Source: Oscillospiraceae bacterium (GTDB lineage: Bacteria > Bacillota > Clostridia > Oscillospirales > Oscillospiraceae). Taken from it: a DNA stretch of 51,939 bases. Below, in pieces: positions 28,273-35,502 of this stretch. Location: the NCBI GenBank assembly GCA_017561205.1, contig JAFZDL010000041.1, positions 1 to 51,939 on the forward strand. The letters run 5' to 3'. A program made the position numbers and the translations under genes. The notes beneath the pieces are model-generated. The model was not told where the DNA came from. It was given only the letters and a program-made list of their open reading frames with translations, and ran no database searches. Position 1 is the first letter of the stretch; the number at the start of each line of letters is the position of its first letter.

Positions 28273-28302
28273 AATAACGGAGTGAAATATCACTCCGTTA
28301 TT
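28273..28302 (+). terminator. Terminator after the small protein gene
   Basis: AATAACGGAGTGA pairs perfectly with TCACTCCGTTATT over an AATA loop, immediately after the stop codon. Confidence 0.8.
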
Positions 28303-28371
28303 ATTCTTTGTGCAAGGCTATGTATTGCCAAACAAAACTTGTCGATTGGTGTCAATGTTGTATGAGAGGGG

Positions 28372-28578
28372 TCGCCCTCACGGATGCGGAGAGTTCTCCG
28401 AATTTCTTTGGGAATCACAATACGCCCGAGGTCATCCACCCGACGGACGATTCCTGTTGCGGTGCCCGGTGCTCTCCTTGCCGACGGCGCGGCTGCGTCG
28501 CTCACCGACCGCGGCCACTCGCTCAAGTCGCTCCTCCCGCCACCGGCGGCGCTCCCATCGCTCCCCAGTAGCTTTCAT
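28372..28578 (-). pseudogene. Decayed duplicate of the spoVT 5' end, interrupted by a GC-rich element
   Basis: On the minus strand it keeps the spoVT Shine-Dalgarno region and start (ATG AAA GCT ACT GG at 28578 downward). A GC-rich insertion of about 114 bases follows, then codons for GIVRRVDDLGRIVIPKEIRR and TLRIREGDP, as in intact spoVT. After that the similarity ends, so everything past codon 33 is missing. The insertion also shifts the frame: reading from the original ATG runs into a TGA soon after it. Upstream sequence (AATAATTTTACAAATTA) is shared with intact spoVT, so promoter plus start were duplicated together. Confidence 0.88.
28453..28566. repeat. GC-rich 114-bp element, copy 1 (inside the spoVT remnant)
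   Basis: Bounded by CCTGTTGCGGTGCCC and CGCTCCCC, with shared internal blocks GACCGCGGCCACTCGCTC and CTCCCGCCACCGGCGGC. The blocks recur in the same order at 29860-29974. It interrupts codon 5 of the duplicate spoVT. The flanks CCTGTTGC and CCAGTAGC are similar and could be a diverged target duplication. No protein can be assigned. Confidence 0.8.
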
Positions 28579-28600
28579 ATATCTTTCTCCTTTTCGCATT

Positions 28601-28681
28601 TGTAGGGGGCGGCGCCTCGACGCCCCGCAAGGACATCTTCCGTAAACGCTGGGCGGGCTGTCGTGGGCGCCAGCCCCTGCA
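28601..28681. repeat. GC-rich inverted repeat (TGTAGGGGG / CCCCTGCA)
   Basis: Ends TGTAGGGGGCGG and CAGCCCCTGCA enclose GGCGCCTCGACGCCC-type palindromes. It occupies the same place upstream of the spoVT remnant that the GCAATCTC element occupies upstream of intact spoVT. Single copy in this window. Confidence 0.7.
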
Positions 28682-28684
28682 ATA

Positions 28685-28714
28685 ATTTTACAAATTACCT
28701 TTCGTATCTGTCAA
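28685..28714 (-). promoter_or_regulatory. Relic promoter of the spoVT duplicate
   Basis: On the minus strand TTGACA (28714-28709), 18-base spacer, TAAAAT (28690-28685). It now drives only the broken copy, if it is active. Confidence 0.5.
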
Positions 28715-28740
28715 GCAAGATAAGATCATACCGCCTAAAA

Positions 28741-28778
28741 GAAAACCTCCTCTGTTCATTATCGCAGAGGAGGTTTTC
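28741..28778. terminator. Bidirectional hairpin terminator after the AEC transporter
   Basis: GAAAACCTCCTCTG pairs perfectly with CAGAGGAGGTTTTC (14 pairs, 10-base loop). It lies ten bases beyond the AEC stop on the minus strand. Confidence 0.85.
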
Positions 28779-28787
28779 ATACATTAT

Positions 28788-29747
28788 TCAGATAAATAAA
28801 TTCACCAGATAGTAAAGGGTTGGAATGGTGATCACGGACAGCACGGTAGTGCCCAGGGTGAAGATCACCGCGTTCTGGGTATCGCCGCCGAACTCATCGG
28901 CAAAGGTAGCCGAAAGGCCTGCGGTAGGCATAGAGAATGCCACGAACATGCCCAGAATCAGCTCCGTAGCAGGCAGATTCCCAAAAATCGGCTTAAGGGC
29001 AATCATAGCCGCCGTAATCACCACCGGGAACAGCACCAGCTTCAGGAAAGAAACATAGTAGAGCTTTCCGGAGCTGAACAAGGTTCTAAATGAGATCGCG
29101 CCCAGCTTCATACCGATGATGGTCATGGAGATGGGGGTCACGATGGAGCCAAAATGGTCGGAGAATTTCCCCACCTCGGGAACGGCCTTGCCCACGCCCA
29201 GCAGATTGCAGATACAGCCCAGCACGAATGCCACCAGCACCGGGTTGAGGAAAGCTTTCTTCACGCTGATATTCTTCTTATCGCCGGTAGCCAAATAAGC
29301 GCCCAAAGTGTACATCAGCACATTGTTGATAATATTCAGCACGATGAGCACAGTGAACACCGGGGAATCGCCGCCGAACACCGCAACTGCCAAAGGAATG
29401 CCCAAAAAGCCGTTGTTGGCAAACACAGCGCAAAAACGCATCATACCCTTGGTCTTTTGGTTCTTCTCCATATTCACCAAAGGTGCAGAAACAAAGAACA
29501 TACCCAAAACCACCACCATACCGATGAGGGCCACCACCCCCAGCATCAGCAGAGAATCCCCGTCAAAGGTCAGATTCTTCACCACACCGGAGAAAATCAT
29601 AAAGGGCAGCGCTAAGTACATAAGAAGCTTCGAGAGCACCCCGGACTGCTCGGGCTTTAACAGCTTGGTCTTTACCAAAACAAAGCCGGGAATCGCCAGG
29701 GCAACGAACATCAGGACGTTCCGCAGCATAATCATTAATTCTTCCAT
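28788..29747 (-). CDS. AEC (auxin efflux carrier) family transporter
   Basis: 319 residues with about ten hydrophobic segments in two halves, the Mem_trans/AEC plan. Landmarks include FVLVKTKLLKPEQSGVLSKL near the N-terminus, FANNGFLGIPLA in the first half and FSMPTAGLSATFADEFGGD near the C-terminus. Bacterial members carry organic acids such as malate or lactate-type substrates; the substrate here is unknown. The start at 29747 has GGAGG upstream; an in-frame extension to 29816 lacks a ribosome site and overlaps the promoter. Transcribed alone from its own promoter. Confidence 0.9.
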   Translation of the reverse strand: MEELMIMLRNVLMFVALAIPGFVLVKTKLLKPEQSGVLSKLLMYLALPFMIFSGVVKNLTFDGDSLLMLGVVALIGMVVVLGMFFVSAPLVNMEKNQKTKGMMRFCAVFANNGFLGIPLAVAVFGGDSPVFTVLIVLNIINNVLMYTLGAYLATGDKKNISVKKAFLNPVLVAFVLGCICNLLGVGKAVPEVGKFSDHFGSIVTPISMTIIGMKLGAISFRTLFSSGKLYYVSFLKLVLFPVVITAAMIALKPIFGNLPATELILGMFVAFSMPTAGLSATFADEFGGDTQNAVIFTLGTTVLSVITIPTLYYLVNLFI

Positions 29748-29778
29748 CGTTTGCCTCCGTAGGTTTATAGTGCCTTTC

Positions 29779-29807
29779 ATTATACACCTGTTTCCGCGGG
29801 ATAGCAA
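29779..29807 (-). promoter_or_regulatory. AEC transporter promoter
   Basis: On the minus strand TTGCTA, 17-base spacer, TATAAT, about 30 bases before the ATG. Confidence 0.72.
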
Positions 29808-29814
29808 GCAAAAC

Positions 29815-29858
29815 AACCAGGATATCCAAGTGGGATATCCCGGTTATTGGTGCCGCTG
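29815..29858 (-). pseudogene. tRNA-Leu 3'-end remnant with its own hairpin
   Basis: On the minus strand CAGCGGCACCA (29858-29848) is identical to the acceptor-stem 3' strand plus CCA of the intact tRNA-Leu at 30048-30134. It is followed by AT and a hairpin (GGATATCC arms flanked by AACC/GGTT) like the one after the intact tRNA. The rest of the tRNA is absent; a GC-rich element sits where the body should be. Confidence 0.7.
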
Positions 29859-29859
29859 T

Positions 29860-29974
29860 CCTGTTGCGGTACCCAGCAATAGCGTCGCCCGGCAAAGCGG
29901 GCTCGCTATTCGCTGACCGCGGCCACTCGCTCGCCTCCTTCCTCCCGCCACTGGCGGCAGTCGGCTCGCTCCCC
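29860..29974. repeat. GC-rich 115-bp element, copy 2 (beside the tRNA-Leu remnant)
   Basis: CCTGTTGCGGTACCC at one end and CGCTCCCC at the other, with GACCGCGGCCACTCGCTC and CTCCCGCCACTGGCGGC inside. It is collinear with the element at 28453-28566 but more diverged in the first third. Confidence 0.8.
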
Positions 29975-30010
29975 GGAATCTCACCTCCGGTTCGATTCCG
30001 AGCAATACAA

Positions 30011-30048
30011 AATTATCCCATATCCCCGGTTGGGGATATGGGATAATT
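30011..30048 (-). terminator. Terminator of tRNA-Leu
   Basis: A perfect 17-pair stem (AATTATCCCATATCCCC with its complement, four-base loop) directly follows the tRNA CCA end on the minus strand and is followed by TTTT. Confidence 0.85.
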
Positions 30049-30134
30049 GGTGCCGCTGACCGGAATCGAACCGGTACGGATTTTACTCCGAGGGATTTTA
30101 AGTCCCTTGTGTCTACCTATTCCACCACAGCGGC
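30048..30134 (-). tRNA. tRNA-Leu (anticodon UAA)
   Basis: 87 bases including an encoded CCA. Acceptor strands GCCGCTG and CAGCGGC pair fully. The anticodon arm GGGACTTAAAATCCC presents UAA. A long variable arm (CTCGGAGTAAAATCCG) and T-arm with GGTTCGATTCC are visible. This is the class II layout of tRNA-Leu. Confidence 0.96.
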
Positions 30135-30142
30135 AAGTATAT

Positions 30143-30257
30143 AATGCAAAATTCAAAATGATAAATGCAAAATGTAGGTATTACCTTCGGTAATAATTTT
30201 AATAAGTCGGCTTTGCCGACACCTCAATTTTGCACTTTGCATTTTACGTTTTGCATT
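30143..30257. repeat. AT-rich palindromic element (TGCAAAATG family), copy 2
   Basis: TGCAAAATTCAAAATGATAA words at the left; complementary TTTTGCACTTTGCATTTTA words at the right; inner GGTATTACCTTCGGTAATA hairpin. It has the same layout as 919-1030 and lies upstream of tRNA-Leu and gpmI. Confidence 0.85.
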
Positions 30258-30338
30258 CGGTGCTTGCAACGCAAGTGCCGTTATAGTAGCACATTTTTAG
30301 GTGGCAGTCAAGTTTTCCGGTAAATTTTCAAAAAACAG

Positions 30339-30367
30339 TTGTAACTTTGACTAAAATGATGTAAAAT
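30339..30367 (+). promoter_or_regulatory. gpmI promoter
   Basis: TTGTAA, 17-base spacer, TAAAAT at 30362-30367. An overlapping alternative is TTGACT with a 17-base spacer to TATAGC. Confidence 0.55.
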
Positions 30368-30421
30368 AATATAGCTGAAAAACTGCAAACTTATACCCAT
30401 CGATTTTGGAGGACATATATC

Positions 30422-31984
30422 ATGGAAAAGAAACCCATTGTTTTGGTCATTATGGACGGCGTCGGCAAGGGCGACGGCGGCAGCGGCGATGCTGTGGCTG
30501 TGGCCAAGACCCCCACCCTGGACCATCTGTTTGCCACCTGCCCCTACACCTGGCTGAAGGCCCACGGTACTGCCGTCGGTCTGCCCTCTGACGAGGATAT
30601 GGGCAACTCCGAGGTTGGCCACAATGCCCTCGGCTGCGGTCAGGTCTACTCCCAGGGCGCAAAGCTGGTTGGCGAGTCCATCGAAAACGGCGCCCTGTTC
30701 GCAAGCGCCACCTGGAAGGAACTGGTTGCCAACGCAAACGGCAAGGCTCTGCATTTCCTGGGCCTGCTGTCCGACGGCAATGTGCATTCTAACATCCATC
30801 ACCTGATTGCCCTGCTGAAGCAGGCAAAGGCCGCGGGTGTGAAGAAGGCTTACTGCCACATTCTGCTGGACGGCCGTGATGTGCCTGCCACCTCCGCACT
30901 GGAATATGTAGGCATGCTGGAGGACACCTTAAAGGAACTGAATACCGACGGCTGCGACTATGCCATTGCTTCCGGCGGCGGCCGTATGCAGGTCACTATG
31001 GACCGCTACGAGGCCAACTGGGGTATGGTGGAAGCCGGCTGGAGAACCCACGTACAGGGTCTGGGCCGTCAGTTTGCATCTGCCGCCGAGGCTATTGAGA
31101 CCTACCGGGCTGAGACCGGCTGCATTGACCAGGACCTGCCCGCCTTCGTGGTAGCACGAAACGGCGAGCCCGTTGCCAAGATTGCAAACGGCGACAGCGT
31201 GATTCTGTTCAACTTCCGCGGTGACCGGGCACAGGAGATCTCCCTTGCCTTCGACCGCAAGGACTTTGATAAGTTCGACCGCCCCGGCTACACCGGTGTG
31301 AAATTTGCCGGTATGCTCCAGTACGATGCCGACCTGAACATCCCCGAAAACTACCTGCTGCAGCCCCCCGTTATCAAGAACACCCTCACCGAGGTGCTGT
31401 GTGAGGCCGGTGTTACCGAGTACGCTGTATCCGAGACCCAGAAGTACGGCCACGTGACATATTTCTGGAACGGCAACCGCTCCGGTAAGGTAAACGAAGA
31501 GCTGGAAACCTATGAGGAGATCCCCTCCGATGTGATCCCCTTCGAGCAGGCTCCCGCTATGAAGTCCAAGGAAATCACCGAGAAGATGGTCGCCGCCATT
31601 GAATCCGGCAAGTACAGGTTTATCCGCTGTAACTTCCCCAACGGCGATATGGTGGGTCACACCGGCGTGATGGAAGCTGTCATCACCGCTATGGAGTGCG
31701 TGGACCAGGGTCTTGCGGCCATTCTGGAGGCTGCTGATAAGTGCGGTTACACCGTGCTCATCACCGCCGACCACGGCAATGCCGACCAGATGACCGAGAC
31801 CAAGAAGGGCAAGACTTCCGTCCGTACCGCCCACTCTCTGAACCCCGTTCCCTTCATCATCTACGACAAGGACAACACCTACACTGTAAAGGACGGCGAA
31901 TTTGGCCTTGCCAATGTAGCACCCACCGTGGTCAAGATGCTGGGCCTCACCGCTCCTTCCTGCTGGGAAGAAAGTGTTATCTGA
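30422..31984 (+). CDS. gpmI: 2,3-bisphosphoglycerate-independent phosphoglycerate mutase
   Basis: 520 residues; interconverts 3- and 2-phosphoglycerate in glycolysis using two Mn ions. The catalytic serine is Ser63 in DMGNSEVGHNALG. Metal-site motifs are VIMDGVG at the N-terminus, then MVGHTGV and TADHGNADQM near the C-terminus. Also present are LLSDGNVHS, LDGRDVPATSA, and FNFRGDRAQE. The early loop GKGDGGSGDAV differs from the common LDGWGYR form. TTGGAGG precedes the ATG. Followed 27 bases later by the Asp23-family gene. Confidence 0.95.
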   Translation: MEKKPIVLVIMDGVGKGDGGSGDAVAVAKTPTLDHLFATCPYTWLKAHGTAVGLPSDEDMGNSEVGHNALGCGQVYSQGAKLVGESIENGALFASATWKELVANANGKALHFLGLLSDGNVHSNIHHLIALLKQAKAAGVKKAYCHILLDGRDVPATSALEYVGMLEDTLKELNTDGCDYAIASGGGRMQVTMDRYEANWGMVEAGWRTHVQGLGRQFASAAEAIETYRAETGCIDQDLPAFVVARNGEPVAKIANGDSVILFNFRGDRAQEISLAFDRKDFDKFDRPGYTGVKFAGMLQYDADLNIPENYLLQPPVIKNTLTEVLCEAGVTEYAVSETQKYGHVTYFWNGNRSGKVNEELETYEEIPSDVIPFEQAPAMKSKEITEKMVAAIESGKYRFIRCNFPNGDMVGHTGVMEAVITAMECVDQGLAAILEAADKCGYTVLITADHGNADQMTETKKGKTSVRTAHSLNPVPFIIYDKDNTYTVKDGEFGLANVAPTVVKMLGLTAPSCWEESVI

Positions 31985-32011
31985 AACCGCTTCATATAGG
32001 AGGAAAATATT

Positions 32012-32374
32012 ATGATCCATCATAGCAACGAAAACGGTTCTGTTATTGTCAGCGCAGGCGTATATACGGATATAGCGGGCACTGCCGCCATTAACTGTAT
32101 GAGCGTCAAGGGTATGGTGGCCCGGTCCGTTTCCGACGGCCTGTATCACCTGCTGCGCCGGGAATCTATGGGTAAGGGCGTCAAGGTGGAATTCCACAAA
32201 GACGGCGCTATCTCCATTGACCTGCACATTATGGTGGGCGACGGTGTGAACCTGTCCGCTGTGGGCAAGTCCATTATCGACGAGGTCCGCTATATGGTCT
32301 CCAATACCACCGGCACCGAGGTCCGGGGTGTGAATGTGTATATCGACGCCATCAAGCTGGAAAAGCACAAGTAA
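32012..32374 (+). CDS. Asp23/Gls24 family envelope-stress protein
   Basis: 120 residues, all cytoplasmic. The sequence from GSVIVSAGVYTDIAGTAAINC to the C-terminal VRGVNVYIDAI follows the Asp23 (YloU) family. Members are linked to cell-envelope homeostasis and in Firmicutes commonly precede the FakA/YloV kinase, as here (36 bases to it). GGAGG lies before the ATG. Precise biochemical role is unknown. Confidence 0.88.
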   Translation: MIHHSNENGSVIVSAGVYTDIAGTAAINCMSVKGMVARSVSDGLYHLLRRESMGKGVKVEFHKDGAISIDLHIMVGDGVNLSAVGKSIIDEVRYMVSNTTGTEVRGVNVYIDAIKLEKHK

Positions 32375-32410
32375 GATAGAAAGAATATCCCCCTTAGGAG
32401 GTAATCAACA

Positions 32411-34048
32411 TTGATGCAGACAATGAACGGCGCCGATTTTTCCCGGCTGATGCTCAGCGCCGCCGCCGCTATTGAAATTAACAAACAGAAATTAAATGAA
32501 CTGAATGTGTTCCCTGTGCCCGACGGTGACACAGGTACCAATATGTCCATGACCATCAACGCTGCCGCTGCAGATCTGCGGAAGCTGGCCGATCCCAGCC
32601 TGGAAAAGGCTTCTGCCGCCACCGCTTCTGCTATGCTCCGGGGCGCCCGTGGTAACTCCGGTGTTATCCTGTCCCTGCTGATGCGGGGTATGTCCCGGAA
32701 GCTGAAGGGTGCGGAAGACTGCGATGGCACCCTGTGGGCCAAGGCTCTGCAGGAAGGCGTGGACGCTGCCTACAAGGCTGTTATGAAGCCCGCCGAAGGC
32801 ACGATCCTCACCGTGGCAAGACTGGCTGCCGCCAAGGCTGCCTCTGTTGCCAAGAAGAACAACAATCTGGAGTTTGTCCACAAGGCCGCCTTGGAAGAGG
32901 CTAAGGTCGCCCTTGCCAACACCACTGAGCAGAACCCGGTCCTGAAGAAGGCCGGCGTGGTGGATGCAGGCGGACAGGGTTGGGTGTTCGCATTGGAGGG
33001 AATGCTCTGCGCTATGCAGGGCAAGGATATTCAGCCCCCCACCGGCGCTGAGACCCAGACCGCTACCGAGGCTACTTTCTCTGATTTTAACACCGAAGAC
33101 ATCACCTTCACCTACTGCACCGAGTTCATCATTTCCCGGGAGAACAACTTAGACCCCGAGAAGCTCCGTGATTTCCTCAGCAGCTTGGGCGACAGCCTGG
33201 TTTTGGTAGACGACGATGAGATCATCAAGGTCCACGTCCACACCAACGACCCCGGCAAGGCCCTCCACGAAGCTATGGACTACGGCTCCTTTGTCACCGT
33301 GAAGATTGAAAATATGCGCCTGCAGCACTCTGAAAAGGTGCTCAGCGAACAGGCTGCTGCCCCGGCAGAACCTGCCATCGCCGCTCCGGAAAAGCCTTTG
33401 GGCGTGGTATCCGTATGCGCCGGCGAGGGCTTGGCCAATGTGTTCCGCGATTTGGGTGTGGACGGCATCATCTCCGGCGGTCAGACCATGAACCCCAGCA
33501 CCCAGGACATTCTGGAGGCTGTGAACAAAGTCCCCGCAGAAACCGTTTTCGTGCTGCCCAATAACAAGAACATCATTATGGCTGCCGAGCAGGTGAATGA
33601 GCTGACCGAGAAGAACGTGGTGGTTATCCCCAGTAAGACCGTTCCCCAGGGCATTACCGCCATGCTTGGTTTCAATCCCGAGGGCACTGTGGAGGAAAAC
33701 ACCGAGGCGCTGAACGAGGCTCTGCCCATGGTTGACACCATGCAGATCACCTACGCCGCCCGGAACTCCGATTTCGACGGCTATGACATCCACGAGGGTG
33801 ACTATCTGGCTATTTATGGCTCTGCCCTGTTTGGCACTGACACAGATGTGACCGTACTGCTTAAGTCCCTGGCTGAAAAGGTCAAGGAAGAGGGCAAGGA
33901 ATATATCACCATCTACTACGGCGAGGACATCACCCAGGAGCAGGCCCAGGTGGCCGCAGATATCTTTACGGAAATCTGCACCGATGCGGATGTGAATCTC
34001 CTCTCCGGCGGTCAGCCTGTATATTATTATCTGATTTCCGCAGAATAA
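32411..34048 (+). CDS. fakA: FakA-like fatty-acid kinase (DAK2 domain, YloV family)
   Basis: 545 residues. The N-terminal DhaL-type nucleotide domain has NELNVFPVPDGDTGTNM and RGARGNSGVILSLLMRG. A central acidic linker follows, then the FakA C-terminal domain ending near ITIYYGEDITQEQ. FakA phosphorylates fatty acids bound by a FakB (DegV-like) partner for phospholipid synthesis; no FakB gene is in the window. Start choice is ambiguous: AGGAGGT (32396-32402) is nine bases before TTG at 32411 and twelve before ATG at 32414. Pairing with the Asp23 gene matches the yloU-yloV arrangement. Confidence 0.88.
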   Translation: MMQTMNGADFSRLMLSAAAAIEINKQKLNELNVFPVPDGDTGTNMSMTINAAAADLRKLADPSLEKASAATASAMLRGARGNSGVILSLLMRGMSRKLKGAEDCDGTLWAKALQEGVDAAYKAVMKPAEGTILTVARLAAAKAASVAKKNNNLEFVHKAALEEAKVALANTTEQNPVLKKAGVVDAGGQGWVFALEGMLCAMQGKDIQPPTGAETQTATEATFSDFNTEDITFTYCTEFIISRENNLDPEKLRDFLSSLGDSLVLVDDDEIIKVHVHTNDPGKALHEAMDYGSFVTVKIENMRLQHSEKVLSEQAAAPAEPAIAAPEKPLGVVSVCAGEGLANVFRDLGVDGIISGGQTMNPSTQDILEAVNKVPAETVFVLPNNKNIIMAAEQVNELTEKNVVVIPSKTVPQGITAMLGFNPEGTVEENTEALNEALPMVDTMQITYAARNSDFDGYDIHEGDYLAIYGSALFGTDTDVTVLLKSLAEKVKEEGKEYITIYYGEDITQEQAQVAADIFTEICTDADVNLLSGGQPVYYYLISAE

Positions 34049-34053
34049 CAAGG

Positions 34054-34083
34054 AAGGCTCGCTGCAAAAACGTAGTGAGCCTT
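34054..34083 (+). terminator. Hairpin after fakA
   Basis: AAGGCTCGCT pairs with AGTGAGCCTT (one G-T pair) over a ten-base loop, then TCTTTG. Confidence 0.65.
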
Positions 34084-34108
34084 TCTTTGATTTGTTGGGG
34101 GGTATTTT

Positions 34109-34951
34109 ATGAAGAAACTGCTTTCCAATTTCATAGGTAAATTTGTCCGTTTGGCGCGACATTTGTCCCGGCAGAACATTCGCTCCCATGCCGCTGCTGC
34201 AGGATACTTTATCGTGCTGTCGGTCTTCCCCCTGCTGGTGATGATTTTGGCGCTGCTACGCTACACCGGCCTGGAAGTGGAGACCCTTTCGGATTTCGTG
34301 GGCAATTTCCTGCCGGATGCGCTGGCCCCCTACATCAAACGGCTGATTGAAGGCGCTTACCGGAACACCTCCGGCACTGTGGTCTCTGTGTCTGCCGTTA
34401 CCGGTCTTTGGTCTGCCAGCCAGGGTGTGCACTGCCTGCTAAACGGCCTCAACGCCATCTACAAAGCGCCGGAAACCCGGAGCTATATTCGCACCCGCCT
34501 GCTAAGCGTTTTCTACACTGTCCTGTTTATTGTTCTGCTGTTTGCCACATTGGTGCTGAACGTGTTCGGCGCAACGCTCCTGCGGAATCTCCATTTTGAG
34601 AACATCACCTTGCTGCAATTTTTGTGGGATTTGGTGCATCAGCGGTTCATTCTGATGATGCTGCTGCAAACCGGTCTGTTTTCCGCCATGTATATGGCCC
34701 TGCCCAACCGGCGCATCTCCTTCCGGGCGGCTCTACCCGGCGCGCTGCTGGCATCGGCGGGCTGGCTGGCATTTTCCAGCCTGTACTCTGTCTATGTGCG
34801 GCATTTTGCCGCCTATGCCAATATTTACGGCTCGGTGTATATGGTCGCGCTTAGTATGCTGTGGCTGTATTTCTGCCTTTCCATTGTGTTCTGCGGCGGC
34901 GCTCTGAACCACTATTTGGCCACGGAAACGAACTTCTCTAAAGGAGAATAA
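34109..34951 (+). CDS. YihY/BrkB family membrane protein
   Basis: 280 residues with about six membrane segments. The HAAAAGYFIVLSVFPLLVMILALL start and GLWSASQGVHCLLNGLNAIYK block are the classic YihY (formerly mis-named RNase BN) signatures, with WLAFSSLYSVYVRHFAAYANIYGS in the second half. Function is not established; a transport role is often assumed. GGGGGG lies before the ATG. Followed three bases later by the acetyltransferase-like gene. Confidence 0.9.
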   Translation: MKKLLSNFIGKFVRLARHLSRQNIRSHAAAAGYFIVLSVFPLLVMILALLRYTGLEVETLSDFVGNFLPDALAPYIKRLIEGAYRNTSGTVVSVSAVTGLWSASQGVHCLLNGLNAIYKAPETRSYIRTRLLSVFYTVLFIVLLFATLVLNVFGATLLRNLHFENITLLQFLWDLVHQRFILMMLLQTGLFSAMYMALPNRRISFRAALPGALLASAGWLAFSSLYSVYVRHFAAYANIYGSVYMVALSMLWLYFCLSIVFCGGALNHYLATETNFSKGE

Positions 34952-34953
34952 TT

Positions 34954-35502
34954 ATGGGTATCAAGACCAAAATTCGCAGTTTCCTCTACCGCAAACAGGG
35001 CAAAGCCTACTTTTGGAAGCTGCGGCAAACCGGCAAAACCAGCCCCTCCCCTTTGACCCGGTGGTACTGCCGCAACCAATATCAAAAGCTGATGAACAGG
35101 AACTGCGCGGACATTTCCTTTGGCTGCCAAATGGACGGCATACCCACTTTTCCTCACGGTTTTTCCGGTATTTTCGTGTCAGAGGGGGCAAAAATCGGCA
35201 AAAACTGCGTGATTTTCCACCAGGTGACCATCGGCTCTAATACCCTCCCCGGCTCTGCCGGACAGGGTTTTCCCACCCTGGGGGACAATGTGTATATCGG
35301 CTGCGGCGCCAAAATTATAGGCAATGTGAAAATCGGCAACAATGTGCGCATCGGCGCAAACTGTGTAGTGACCCGGGATGTGCCGGATAATGCCACGGTG
35401 GTTTTGGAAAAGCCCCGGGTAATTGTACGAGAAGCTCCCCAGGAAAACCCCTTTGTAAGCTTTGAAGAAATGACAAGCTTCCGCAAAAAGGAGAATATAT
35501 AG
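34954..35502 (+). CDS. Serine O-acetyltransferase-like hexapeptide protein
   Basis: 182 residues. The C-terminal left-handed beta-helix has FPHGFSGIFVSEGAKIGKNC, VIFHQVTIGSN, TLGDNVYIGCGAKIIGNVKIG and NNVRIGANCVVTRDVPDNATVV. This is the CysE pattern, including the catalytic HQVT histidine region. The N-terminus is short compared with full CysE, as in polysaccharide-associated serine acetyltransferase relatives. So it could make O-acetylserine for cysteine or acetylate another small molecule. No cysK is nearby. Starts two bases after the YihY stop, with AAGGAG upstream. Confidence 0.78.
   Translation: MGIKTKIRSFLYRKQGKAYFWKLRQTGKTSPSPLTRWYCRNQYQKLMNRNCADISFGCQMDGIPTFPHGFSGIFVSEGAKIGKNCVIFHQVTIGSNTLPGSAGQGFPTLGDNVYIGCGAKIIGNVKIGNNVRIGANCVVTRDVPDNATVVLEKPRVIVREAPQENPFVSFEEMTSFRKKENI

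Noticed and set aside
28290-28526. A functional short AbrB protein starting in the GC-rich element
   Set aside because: It needs a TTG start inside the repeat, has no ribosome site, and lacks the rest of SpoVT; a decayed copy explains it better.
29860-30001. A second tRNA gene suggested by GGTTCGATTCC near 29989
   Set aside because: The T-arm-like words do not extend to a matching stem, anticodon arm or acceptor stem on either strand.
30929-32368. Long minus-strand open frame (479 codons) opposite gpmI and the Asp23 gene
   Set aside because: Same antisense-shadow character; both sense genes are unmistakable.
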